Shown here one piece after another: positions 1 through 9,600 of a stretch of DNA of 64,000 bases. The notes beneath the pieces were generated by a model. That model worked only from the letters and a program-made list of their open reading frames with translations, was not told where the DNA came from and did not search any database. The stretch is from Splendidivirga corallicola. Lineage in GTDB: Bacteria; Bacteroidota; Bacteroidia; Cytophagales; Cyclobacteriaceae. A program made the position numbers and the translations under genes. The DNA is taken from contig JAUJEA010000005.1 of assembly GCA_030442035.1 (NCBI GenBank), forward strand, positions 310,001 through 374,000, in the 5' to 3' direction. The first letter of the stretch is position 1; each line of letters starts with the position of its first letter.

Positions 1-277
1 GATGCGTATTTTCAAGCACTAAACACAGAAATAAAAAATTTTCTAAATTATCAATGTCCTCTTTGTTACATTCAAATATGAATAGTCTCTCATAGATATG
101 CTTATCAGTAAATTCAAGAAATTCATTAACCGATCTGATATCAAAATCTAATTCTATTTCTAATTCAGGTTCTCGGTTTACATAAAAGAATTGTGGATCG
201 ATACTATCCAGATTTTTAACTAATTCTAATAGGCGAATTGAACCTAATTTATCATATGTGATTGATTTTTTTCGCAT
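1..277 (-). CDS. Hypothetical protein, 3' part lost at window edge
   Basis: A leftward reading frame stays open from an ATG at 277 through 92 codons to the window edge, so the C-terminus lies outside the window. An in-frame TAA lies directly before the ATG, which fixes it as the first possible start. The product begins MRKKSITYDK and is acidic, rich in Leu, Glu and Asp, with no signal peptide or membrane segment. I do not recognise the family. The amino-acid mix looks like a real soluble protein, but the gene is only partly visible. Confidence 0.5.
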   Translation of the reverse strand, partial: MRKKSITYDKLGSIRLLELVKNLDSIDPQFFYVNREPELEIELDFDIRSVNEFLEFTDKHIYERLFIFECNKEDIDNLENFLFLCLVLENTH

Positions 278-618
278 TTAAAAATTAACGCTAACAACCT
301 AGTAAAAGCCACAAATAGCATTTATTAGTACCGCATTTTATTTACGAATCTAACAAATTTTTTATTTTCCGGATATTCTTCACTTCTATACTGGTAGAAA
401 TTTCAGAAGCTAGGATGAGTTACTTAGTTATTCAATATTTTCCTTTCATTATCCCTACAATTTTTTGATTGTCCATAATCATAATCTTTCCTTATCCTCC
501 CAAAATGTTCTCACCAAACAGCCTTCTCAATTATTTTTAGAAATATAATGCTGCAATCCTGCCAATTGTATTGAGTATCTATTAATTTAGTCGATTCGAA
601 TAGGCACGAGCCTTTTTT
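278..618. other. Intergenic spacer, no gene seen
   Basis: This 341-bp AT-rich spacer lies between the divergent partial hypothetical gene and mlaE. I see no RNA gene, strong hairpin or TAnnTTTG promoter element on either strand. It must hold promoters for both neighbours, but I cannot place them. Confidence 0.5.
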
Positions 619-1347
619 ATGAAAAGTATAGGAAAGTATTGCATTTTTATAGGTTCTCTATTTGTCAACAGAGAAAGATTCAGCACCTACATAAAACTTA
701 TTATTAATGAGTGCATAGCCATTGGATTTAATTCTTTGGTACTGGTAAGCATTGTAGCCACATTCATTGGAGCTGTATCCACTGTGCAAACTGCCTTTAA
801 TCTGGTCAGTCCATTGATCCCTACTTATGTGATCAGTCAGGTGGTAAGAGATCTTACTATCCTGGAATTGGCTCCTTCCATTATGGCCATTGTGTTTGCC
901 GGAAAGGTGGGATCCAATATCGCCGGTGAACTTGGGACCATGAGGATCACGGAACAAATTGATGCCCTGGAGGTCATGGGTATTAATTCAAGTTCCTACC
1001 TGGTGTTACCAAAGGTGATAGCGGCATTGATCACCTATCCTATGTTGGTCGTGATAGCCGCATATCTATCCATTGTGGGTGGGTATTTCGCAGGTATCCT
1101 AACAAAAGTGATCACTGAAACAGAATATATTTATGGTATAAGGGTTGACTTTAATGAATTTACGGTCACCTTTGCTTTAATAAAGTCATTCGTTTTTGCT
1201 TTTTTGGTTTCTTCCATATCATCCTATAAAGGATTTTATACCAGAGGAGGTGCATTAGAGGTAGGAAAAGCCAGTACCAGTGCGGTAACCAATAGCTGTA
1301 TTGCGATCCTCCTGGCCGATTATTTACTGGCACAATTACTACTTTAA
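619..1347 (+). CDS. mlaE: MlaE-family ABC transporter permease
   Basis: This is the inner-membrane permease of a phospholipid (Mla-type) ABC transporter, which moves lipids between inner and outer membranes. The 242-residue length is normal for the family. The central segment with AGKVGSNIAGELGTM followed by EQIDALEVMGI is the family hallmark, and about five hydrophobic membrane segments follow. The ATG at 619 gives the usual N-terminus with a short amphipathic helix. The ATPase gene starts 20 bp downstream, so the two form an operon. The usual third partner, an MCE-domain MlaD, is not adjacent. The family call is firm; the lipid substrate is inferred from the family. Confidence 0.9.
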   Translation: MKSIGKYCIFIGSLFVNRERFSTYIKLIINECIAIGFNSLVLVSIVATFIGAVSTVQTAFNLVSPLIPTYVISQVVRDLTILELAPSIMAIVFAGKVGSNIAGELGTMRITEQIDALEVMGINSSSYLVLPKVIAALITYPMLVVIAAYLSIVGGYFAGILTKVITETEYIYGIRVDFNEFTVTFALIKSFVFAFLVSSISSYKGFYTRGGALEVGKASTSAVTNSCIAILLADYLLAQLLL

Positions 1348-1367
1348 CTGATATTTGAAATTGGCGT

Positions 1368-2120
1368 ATGATTGAAATTCAGGATATCAAAAAAACTTTC
1401 GACGGAAAACCCATACTCAAAGGTATAAGTGGTAAGTTTGAAAAAGGAAGAACAAACCTGATCATTGGCGCCAGTGGAACCGGAAAGAGTGTCTTGTTAA
1501 AATGCATCGTCGGATTGATCAAACCTGATGAAGGTCATGTCTACTATGATGGTCGTGATTTTACCGATGCCGATAGAAATCTTAAAATAGAGATCAGGAG
1601 GGAAATTGGAATGCTTTTCCAGGGTGGTGCACTTTTTGATTCCAAGAATGTAGAGCAAAATGTCATCTTTCCCCTTGATATGCTCACAGACATGAGTAAA
1701 GAAGAAAAGCTTGACCGCGTAAATTTCTGTCTGAAGCGCGTGGGTTTGGAAAATGTCAATAAAAAAATGCCTTCCGAAATAAGTGGTGGGATGAAAAAAA
1801 GAGTAGGTATTGCCCGTGCTATCGTAAACAATTCCAAATATCTCTTTTGCGACGAACCGAATTCCGGGCTGGACCCTCAAACAGCCATTGTCATTGATAA
1901 CCTCATCAAAGAGATCACGGAAGAATTCGATATCACGACCATTGTGGTGACCCATGATATGAACTCGGTGATGGAAATTGGCGATTACATTATGTTCCTT
2001 TACGAAGGGCACAAAGTATGGGAAGGGAACGATAGCAACATTACAGAATCCAATGTGAAAGAATTAAATGATTTTGTTTTTGCTAATAAACTAATGCGCA
2101 CCATACGTAAAGAAGTCTGA
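1368..2120 (+). CDS. mlaF: MlaF-family ABC transporter ATPase
   Basis: This cytoplasmic ATPase powers the MlaE permease encoded just upstream. In order one sees a Walker A GASGTGKS (about residues 36-43), a Q-loop in MLFQGG, the ABC signature SGGMKKR, a Walker B ending FCDEPNSGLDP and the switch histidine in VVTHD. The length of 250 residues is standard. A start at ATG 1368 places MIEIQDIKK at the N-terminus, as in relatives. The stop codon ends one base before the stop codon of the convergent methyltransferase gene, so the mlaEF operon ends here without mlaD. Confidence 0.9.
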   Translation: MIEIQDIKKTFDGKPILKGISGKFEKGRTNLIIGASGTGKSVLLKCIVGLIKPDEGHVYYDGRDFTDADRNLKIEIRREIGMLFQGGALFDSKNVEQNVIFPLDMLTDMSKEEKLDRVNFCLKRVGLENVNKKMPSEISGGMKKRVGIARAIVNNSKYLFCDEPNSGLDPQTAIVIDNLIKEITEEFDITTIVVTHDMNSVMEIGDYIMFLYEGHKVWEGNDSNITESNVKELNDFVFANKLMRTIRKEV

Positions 2121-2744
2121 TCATGACTTCCTGGCCTTGATACTCAACATATCTGCCTGTTTGCTGACAACCAGCTTTGAATCAACAATGTTAAATCCTG
2201 CACTGGAAATAAGGTCTTCTGCCTCTTCTTTTGAGTAGATCGTGAAACGATGATTCACAAACTTAGCGTTTTCCATCCTTTCCCTGGTACCCAGACCGAT
2301 TACCAGATCTCCACCACTTTTCAAAACCCGATGTAGTTCCTTAATATTATTAGTAGGATCAGGCCAAAAGTAAATAGTGTTAACCGTAAACACTTTATCA
2401 AAAAAAGCATTGTCATGCGGCAGATTTTCAATACTCCCTTGCTGAAGGATTAATTTTTCTTGAGTAATCCATTTATGGTTTCGCTTACGGGCCGATTCTA
2501 CCATGGTGGTTGAAATATCAATACCGGAAATGAATGCCGGCTGATAGTCCATAAATATCTGATCAATAAACTTTCCATTGGCAAACCCTATTTCAAGGAT
2601 CTTATCAGTCCTTTGAATTTCCATCATATCTATCACCAAATCATTGATAGATTTGTTTCCCTTATTCATAAGTTTGGCCACTACCCTGCCCCAGAAACCG
2701 GAAGGATGACTTAGCTGTTTGCTTAAGGAATCATAAAAGCCCAT
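2121..2744 (-). CDS. Class I SAM-dependent methyltransferase
   Basis: This is a 207-residue Methyltransf_11-type enzyme. The SAM-binding motif I is ILEIGFANGKF (about residues 50-60). An acidic motif II residue lies in SGIDIS, and a later VFTVNTIYFWPDP segment corresponds to motif IV. A helix, ELHRVLKSGGDLVIGLG, follows as in ubiquinone- and cyclopropane-type methyltransferases. The substrate cannot be read from the sequence. The gene converges on mlaF with no gap between stop codons. A membrane-lipid or quinone substrate is possible but unsupported. Confidence 0.8.
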   Translation of the reverse strand: MGFYDSLSKQLSHPSGFWGRVVAKLMNKGNKSINDLVIDMMEIQRTDKILEIGFANGKFIDQIFMDYQPAFISGIDISTTMVESARKRNHKWITQEKLILQQGSIENLPHDNAFFDKVFTVNTIYFWPDPTNNIKELHRVLKSGGDLVIGLGTRERMENAKFVNHRFTIYSKEEAEDLISSAGFNIVDSKLVVSKQADMLSIKARKS

Positions 2745-3164
2745 AGTTTTCTAATTGAGGGCGGGAAAATACAAATTAATGTTGTTTAGTCAAGTTTTTA
2801 GGTAGCAGGTTTTTGGCATTGGTAAAGTTGTTAACAACATAAGATGAACTTTGAATTATTGATTTTGAATGAATTACGAATTTCGAATGACGAATTACGG
2901 CTTTCTTCGACGCTTCAGTACCTCAACAAAATTGTCTTTCCTTTACTTCCGATCGAAAAGAATTAGTTATGTGTAAGGTTTAAGTATCGGAGGAATTATT
3001 GGCAACTTTCGATATGGCGTTCAAGGTGTCAGACATTTTAAAAATGTCTGACACCTCTATTATCGAAGCCAACAAGATTCAGAATATTGCTCTATTTCCG
3101 GATTTCGAAAAAGGATTTTAAGGCCTGATCACAACAATATGAAAGCTGATTGTTTCAATTCATA
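2745..3164. other. Repeat-bearing intergenic spacer
   Basis: This 420-bp spacer holds no convincing gene. Near 2856-2902 it contains a low-complexity tract built from ATTACGAATT-like words that recurs in other spacers of the window. At 3024-3056 there is a perfect palindrome, listed separately. Both neighbouring genes are leftward, so the spacer should hold the methyltransferase promoter and any terminator of incoming transcription. I could not place a full promoter. Confidence 0.5.
3024..3056. repeat. 33-bp perfect palindrome
   Basis: Two 16-nt arms, AGGTGTCAGACATTTT and its exact complement, surround a single central A. The right half-site word AAAATGTCTGACA recurs alone near 61354-61367, upstream of the second RND gene. 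No T-run follows on either strand, so a plain terminator is unlikely. A dispersed palindromic repeat or a protein-binding site are the alternatives. Confidence 0.6.
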
Positions 3165-6100
3165 CTAAAATAAGGCTCTCAGCTGCATTCTTCCTACGTG
3201 AATGGGTGAACGTTCCGGAGATTTTCTGCCATCATAGTGCAAGCTCAACTGGAGGCCTCCTGCGATCTTTTGTTGCAGGTTCAACGACCAGGTAAGGTTG
3301 TTGCCAGGTCTTAAGGCCCGTAATAACTCATAACCCACCGGTGAATTTTCTTCTCCTTCAAATGTAATGTCAATAAATTTAAAGGTAGCATTCAAGGAAC
3401 TTTTACCAACTTTGGTCAACCGCATATTGAGTGAAAATTCATCGATGACAGAGCTTTCATTGGAATCGGTCGACAGGTTATTCTCATTGTCCGTACGTGC
3501 AAAAGAAGAACTGATTCTAAATAAATTATTAGGTTGCCAGGCTATTTCCGGAGTCACCCGGTATGAATTGATCAAATAATTTCTTTCCAGTAAAAAATCC
3601 GAGAGATTTGCCCTGTCCTTCAATTGAAGTTGAACACGAAAGTTCCATGTCCGTTGAACGCTCCATCGGATATTAAAACTATAGTCATCTTCTTTCCTCG
3701 TTTCAAATCCATTGGTGAGCAGCTGTTTGCGCTGGTTTGATTTGTAAGTGATATCAAATCCGAACTTGGGATTTACCCTATTGTAAAATAAAGTTGATCT
3801 TATCGCTTCTCTCGTAGATAAAATCTTCGCTTCATCAATTTCCTTAATGAAAGGAGCCAGGCGACTAATAAGATCATCATCGGTGAATTTCTTTAAGATA
3901 TTGATCGATGTATTATTGGAAAATTTAGACAGAAATCTTTTGGTACCACCGGCTTTGAACCAGGCCGAAGGAGGCCTAATGTCAAGTTTGTAATTAAAAT
4001 TATTGGTAAAAGCCTGAATATATTCACTGGTTGGAACGAATATTTTAATATAGTTTCGTTCATCAAAATTAATAGCCTCAAAAAACTCATTGAGATCCTG
4101 AACCTCGTCCTCATTAATATCTCTCCAGGTATGGGTTCCTTCTCCGGTTGGCACCATTAGAAAAATAAATTCTCTTTTCAATTCACGTCCGTTGGAAATA
4201 GCATAAGTTAAATTAGATCTCAGCACTTTGTTAAAGAAGTTACTGCGCCAATCCAGGCGCCCCATGATCGTTTCCTCATTTTTAACCTCACCTCCCTGTA
4301 AAATGGTTTCAAGATTTCTATAAGTAAAAAGCAGCCCTATTTGGTGATCCTTGTCAAAGGGAGATTCCAGGGAAACATTTAAGGTATTTGCTTTATTGCT
4401 ATCAATAAGTTCACCAAGGTTAGGCACTTTGTCTTCACGAATGCTATAATCGATCCTAAAGCTCGTTTTTAGAGAATCATAGGAACGCAGGTAAAACTGG
4501 TGCTCCTGAAAATGCTGCGCTGAGCTAACTAAAGAATCGTTTTCAATACTTCTAACTTCATTTTTATCGAACCTGTAAATATACCCCGGAACAATTGCCT
4601 TTGATTCAAGATGAAAATCGAGATCTAATCTGGACCAATCAGATTGAAGTTTCTGAAGTTCACTATTCATCTCAAAAAACTGCCCTGACAATTGAAATAC
4701 TCCAAGTCTTTTGGAAAGATCGACATGGTGCTGCTGACCGTCAACCAGGGAATCACGCTGCCTTTTGGCAAAACGATATTTGAGCCTGTTATACTGATCT
4801 TTGTTCAATCCGGTACTGAAATTAAAAATATTGTCCCTTGTTCTCGGTAATTCGTTAGTGGGAGCAACGCTCCAATCCCGATCAAATTCCACCCTTCTAA
4901 AACGATCGATCGGCTGAAAATCCTCTGTATCCAGTTCATAATCCATGGAAACCTCCCAATTGTAATCTTTCAAAAAGCCAACAGGCTTATCTTCCAGCAC
5001 ATATCCAATCTTCATGGCCAATCCTTTGTTATCTTCATTATCCAGTGTGGAGAAAAGATTAAGATCATGATCGGAAAAGGCAATTTCTCCGAATATCCGA
5101 GTATTTTCATTCAAATTAAAAGCCGCTCCCATGGTGATCATTTGCTTTTTTGCAGGGGCAGGAATGATCGTAGCGGGTTCAAAGTTACCCTGGGCAAGCC
5201 CACCAACAGGCGCGATCCACTCAAATATTCTACCATTAACGGTTGTATTTTTCTGAACGTAATTTCCCCTACCTGCTCCTACCTCTACAAAGTTTACATT
5301 GAAAAATGCACTGTCGGGATTTGATGAAAATTTGAAAACAGTATGAATATTATTATCAGCATCCACCGTGTCAATCTTCTTATATAAAATGGTATTTTCA
5401 TTGAAAACTACACTATCGGCCCTGTTTGCATCAAGTAACGGTACATCATCGCCTATCTCACTGAGCAATGCCCTTTCACGGTTGCTCAAACCAATGGAAA
5501 GCGGTCTGTTTGGATTATCCCTTTCACTGTAGGCACTTACGAAAAGATCTAATTTACCGATGGATTGGTTATGGTCAGCTACTATGACACTTCTACTGTA
5601 ATTCTGATCCGAATACTCAAAATCAACTCTTACCCTTGAGAATTTTGTTATTAATACTTTATTGGTAAATGTTATCTCTGCCTGGTTATAATCAATAATA
5701 TAATCATAATTAAATCCCCTCTTCAGTAATCTTCCATCAAGGTATACTCGTTCGGAATTTACGAGTACAATAATGAAACGCTCATTATTTGGGCTTTGCA
5801 ATCGGTAAGGGCCTAGCACACCTTCAATCACCGGAACCTGCGTGCTACTAAATTTCCCTTTGGCAACCGCCAGACCAAAGCCAGTTTCTGCTTTGGAGTT
5901 GGATGAAAAGTTATAGGTACCTTTTAATAAACCTCCCTGTACATTTCTGTAATATTTAAGAAAATTGGAATTACGCTGTTTAAAAACTACATCTCCTGCC
6001 GTAATGGACCCATGATCATTGTACAGTTGCAAAAATACATTATCGAATTCCTGTATCTGTTGCGTATTTCCTTCAGGTTGAAAAGGTATATTCTGATCGG

Positions 6101-6632
6101 ATATTGATGCCCGGATATTGATATCTTCCGTAAGCTTTCCTTCCAATTGCAAATTCAGGGCCGAATTCACAAATACATCCTGGTTGTTACCAAAGGATAT
6201 TCCCCTGCTAATGCTGCCGCTTTTTTCAATTCCGGGTGACGCAAAAAGTTCTTCACGTCTACCAAAAAGTTGTTCCTTATGTATCCGGTTATCTTTGAAA
6301 TAAGCGTTGGAATCATATTCATTGAGTGTTCTTTTCGCGTATTTATGATGAAGCCTGTATGGAAAGACTTCAAAGCAAACCTCCAGTGAGTCAATACCTG
6401 GAATCGCCCAAACGATAATTTCACCCGTACTGAGATTGTATTCATGTCGGACCAATGAATCCACTACATGATTAAATTTTATAGTAGATGGTAATACGGA
6501 GAGAGAATCCAGTTCAAGCGGCTGGTTGAACTGTTTGATCCACATACATTTTTGAACAGACGATTGCTGCCCCTTTGAAGAAAGTGATATGAAAATAAAC
6601 AGGAGTGCAATATAAACGCTTTTCCTCGCCAT
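3165..6632 (-). CDS. Large outer-membrane or cell-surface protein of unknown function
   Basis: This 1155-residue exported protein begins MARKSVYIALLFIFISLSSKG, a clear signal peptide. The long body has alternating polar and hydrophobic residues, many aromatic-ended strands and a C-terminus ending in an aromatic residue (RALF). These features fit a beta-barrel outer-membrane protein. A VYLDGRLLKRGFNYDYIIDY segment near residue 300 is a beta-rich module found in large Bacteroidota surface proteins. I chose ATG 6632 over a TTG one codon upstream. The start overlaps the kinase stop codon as TGATG, a translational-coupling arrangement. Function is unknown; context suggests it works with, or is sensed by, the kinase. 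Confidence 0.75.
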   Translation of the reverse strand: MARKSVYIALLFIFISLSSKGQQSSVQKCMWIKQFNQPLELDSLSVLPSTIKFNHVVDSLVRHEYNLSTGEIIVWAIPGIDSLEVCFEVFPYRLHHKYAKRTLNEYDSNAYFKDNRIHKEQLFGRREELFASPGIEKSGSISRGISFGNNQDVFVNSALNLQLEGKLTEDINIRASISDQNIPFQPEGNTQQIQEFDNVFLQLYNDHGSITAGDVVFKQRNSNFLKYYRNVQGGLLKGTYNFSSNSKAETGFGLAVAKGKFSSTQVPVIEGVLGPYRLQSPNNERFIIVLVNSERVYLDGRLLKRGFNYDYIIDYNQAEITFTNKVLITKFSRVRVDFEYSDQNYSRSVIVADHNQSIGKLDLFVSAYSERDNPNRPLSIGLSNRERALLSEIGDDVPLLDANRADSVVFNENTILYKKIDTVDADNNIHTVFKFSSNPDSAFFNVNFVEVGAGRGNYVQKNTTVNGRIFEWIAPVGGLAQGNFEPATIIPAPAKKQMITMGAAFNLNENTRIFGEIAFSDHDLNLFSTLDNEDNKGLAMKIGYVLEDKPVGFLKDYNWEVSMDYELDTEDFQPIDRFRRVEFDRDWSVAPTNELPRTRDNIFNFSTGLNKDQYNRLKYRFAKRQRDSLVDGQQHHVDLSKRLGVFQLSGQFFEMNSELQKLQSDWSRLDLDFHLESKAIVPGYIYRFDKNEVRSIENDSLVSSAQHFQEHQFYLRSYDSLKTSFRIDYSIREDKVPNLGELIDSNKANTLNVSLESPFDKDHQIGLLFTYRNLETILQGGEVKNEETIMGRLDWRSNFFNKVLRSNLTYAISNGRELKREFIFLMVPTGEGTHTWRDINEDEVQDLNEFFEAINFDERNYIKIFVPTSEYIQAFTNNFNYKLDIRPPSAWFKAGGTKRFLSKFSNNTSINILKKFTDDDLISRLAPFIKEIDEAKILSTREAIRSTLFYNRVNPKFGFDITYKSNQRKQLLTNGFETRKEDDYSFNIRWSVQRTWNFRVQLQLKDRANLSDFLLERNYLINSYRVTPEIAWQPNNLFRISSSFARTDNENNLSTDSNESSVIDEFSLNMRLTKVGKSSLNATFKFIDITFEGEENSPVGYELLRALRPGNNLTWSLNLQQKIAGGLQLSLHYDGRKSPERSPIHVGRMQLRALF

Positions 6633-9600
6633 CAATCAATGATCGGCAATTCTATATAAAAGGAGGTTCCTTTATTCTGTTCCGTCTCAAACCAAATAGT
6701 GCCACCGGCATGTTCTATACCTCTTTTAGCAATGGCTAGACCAATTCCGGATCCGGTGTCCTTTGTACTGAAATTGGGAAGAAACACTTTTTCAATGATT
6801 GATTCATCAATGCCAGCGCCATTATCTTTGATTTCTATAATGGCTTTGTTATTGTTGTTCCGCCTTAGATAAATCTTAATCTCCGGATCTTCACCCTGAG
6901 GGACAGATTGGATACCATTAATAATCAGATTATTAATGATTCTGCCAATAAGTTTCTCATCTCCAATCACATAGAATTCGCCTGTTTCAATAAACGAACT
7001 TATAACACCTTGATGACTATTTCTATACAAATTAACCGATTGTCTTACGGCTGTAGCAAGTTCGAACCTTTCATTTTTAGGCAATGGCATCTTAGCAAAT
7101 GATGAAAACGAGGTTGCTATATCACTTAATGTGTCGATTTGGTGCAATAGATTGCTAATAGATTTATCGGTGTTTTTTGCATTCTCGGAATCATCGGCAC
7201 TTAAAGTTCTTTTCAAATGCTGAAGATTCAGCTTCATCGGTGTCAGGGGATTTTTAATTTCGTGGGCAACCTGCTTGGCCATTTCCCTCCAGGCCGATTC
7301 TTTTTCAGTTCTTGCCAATGCTTCTTTACTTTCTTCCAAATTCACAAGCATTCTATTATATTCTCCCACTAAAAGCCCTATTTCATCATCCGAGTTCCAA
7401 ACCATAGGTGTATTATGCCCTGACAATGAAATTTTCTTGATCTTATCTGTGATATAATGTAAGGGATAGGTCAGGAACCGGGATGCAAAAAATGACAGTA
7501 TAAGAAAAACAATAAATATGAAGGAAAAGGTATTCATGATATTGGACAGAATTTCAATGACCTGCCGCTCTCTCACACTTTGGGATTCGAAAAATGGTAT
7601 ACTTAAAATACCCAGCACTTCTCCTGTTTCAAATGATTTCACCCCATAATAGGAAGATTTAAAAGCGAGAGAGCCCACAGATTCATTGAGGATCACCCTT
7701 CCCTTTTTTAATTCTAAAACATCAATGACTGCTTGTGGATTGATATAATTAGAAAACAAACCGTTTTCAAAAATCAACGACTGTGTTGATGCTATTAATC
7801 TGCCATTGACATTGAAAAGATTTATATCCAGTTCGGCATACTTCGCTATTTCCAATATTTTATTACTCAGCACTTCCCTGTTGGAAATATTTCGCACATA
7901 ATCTTCCAGGGTATTAGCAATATTCTCACCTAAATAAACCGATTTGCTCCAATACTGACTTTTGATTTCACTATTGTAGGAGGAATTGATCAAACTCAGG
8001 GTAGTAATGCTGACGATGAACAATGGAATGAAAAAAGCAAAATTCAGGTAAAGCTGGATCTTTGTGGCCAAATTGAGGTTGGTCCCTTGAAGCCTGAATC
8101 TCATGGCATAGAATATAACAATGATGAGGATGACGAAAACCAGAAACAGAAAGAGGAAAGAAAAGTTAGAAATAACATCTTTCAAAGGATAAGGCTTCGT
8201 AGATATGATCACAAACCTTCCCCCTTCGCCTTTCACGCCAAGATGCTGGAATCCCTGACTCTCTATACCTTCATTGAAAAGCTCGTCGTTTGTAAATTGT
8301 CTTGCATCGAAATCCCTTTCATAATTGTAATCGCCGGAACTGTAAGTCAGTTGATTACCCGAAAAGATTCCATAGGCATGATCATTACTGAATGTAATTT
8401 CGGAATAGGCTTTATCAACCAATAGTTTTGGATAAACACTATTGGGTATTACCCTTTTCAGTTGCAGGTCCAATACAATATAACCAGCATCCCTTTTATT
8501 CCGGGTGCTTCTGATAGGTATAAAAGCCAGGTATTTTTTCACCTGATCACTTCCTTTTTGATCGATCAGGAAAATGTCATTATAATCCGTCGTGTTCTGT
8601 TCTCGGTTCAGGCTATTTTTGAAAACTGTATAGTTTTCCAAGGGTTTGGTATTTTCAATTGGTCTTCCCTGCTGATCAAAGAGATAAATTTCCACATCAT
8701 ATTTATCAAAATAGCCACTCAAGTGTTTCCTTTTGATCTTTTGCCTGATAATGTCTTTTGGAGTGAACAGGTTGGTAAAAGTCAGTTCGATGAACACATC
8801 ATTTTTGACTTTATCAATAACATCGGATAATAAGAACTCCCCCTGGATATCCCGCTCCGTAATTAGCTGTGTACCCAGATTTTGTTTATTCGTAAATTCC
8901 CTTAGCTTCTCAAAGTTGTATATCGCATGTGCCCCCATGATGGCACTCATTATGGCACCAACAAAGAAGTATATGAAGGTAAGGTAGTTGATTCTTATAA
9001 GATACTTAGGAAGCTTTAATGTGATAAGCGCTGTGACATAGAATATGTTCAACAAGCAAATCGTAACAACATGTAGCCCTAAAAAGAAGCCCAAAAGACT
9101 AAAAAGCAATCCACCAATAACTAAATAAACCAATGCAGCTTTAAGATCATATTTATTGAGCCTTATAAAAACCTTAAACACTACATGACTTAAGGCGAAA
9201 TAGGTAATAGCGTAAATAAAGAATATGATCAGGCTAACAATCCTCAAAAAGGAGGAAAAATCAATGCTCTTTGTTATATCAAAGGTAATTTGGGAATTGT
9301 CATACATCGTCCGAAAGGCGCTGTCCAATCCTGCCAGGATGAAGAAACTCAAAGTAACGAGGGCTACAGAAACTATCTTTTTATCTCTGAGTTTCAGCTC
9401 CAGCAGCTTTTTAAAAAGTCGCGATTTGTAATAATTTTTAAACAGATATTGAGCGCAAGAAAATAAAACCAATGCATTCAACATCAAATCACCCAGGGAA
9501 GGGTTCAGGATGGAGGAAGCAAAGTACCTGGAATCAAACAGGTCAAACGCAATAACCGAGAATGGGAATTTAAAAAAAAGCATCAACGCACGGACTAAAA

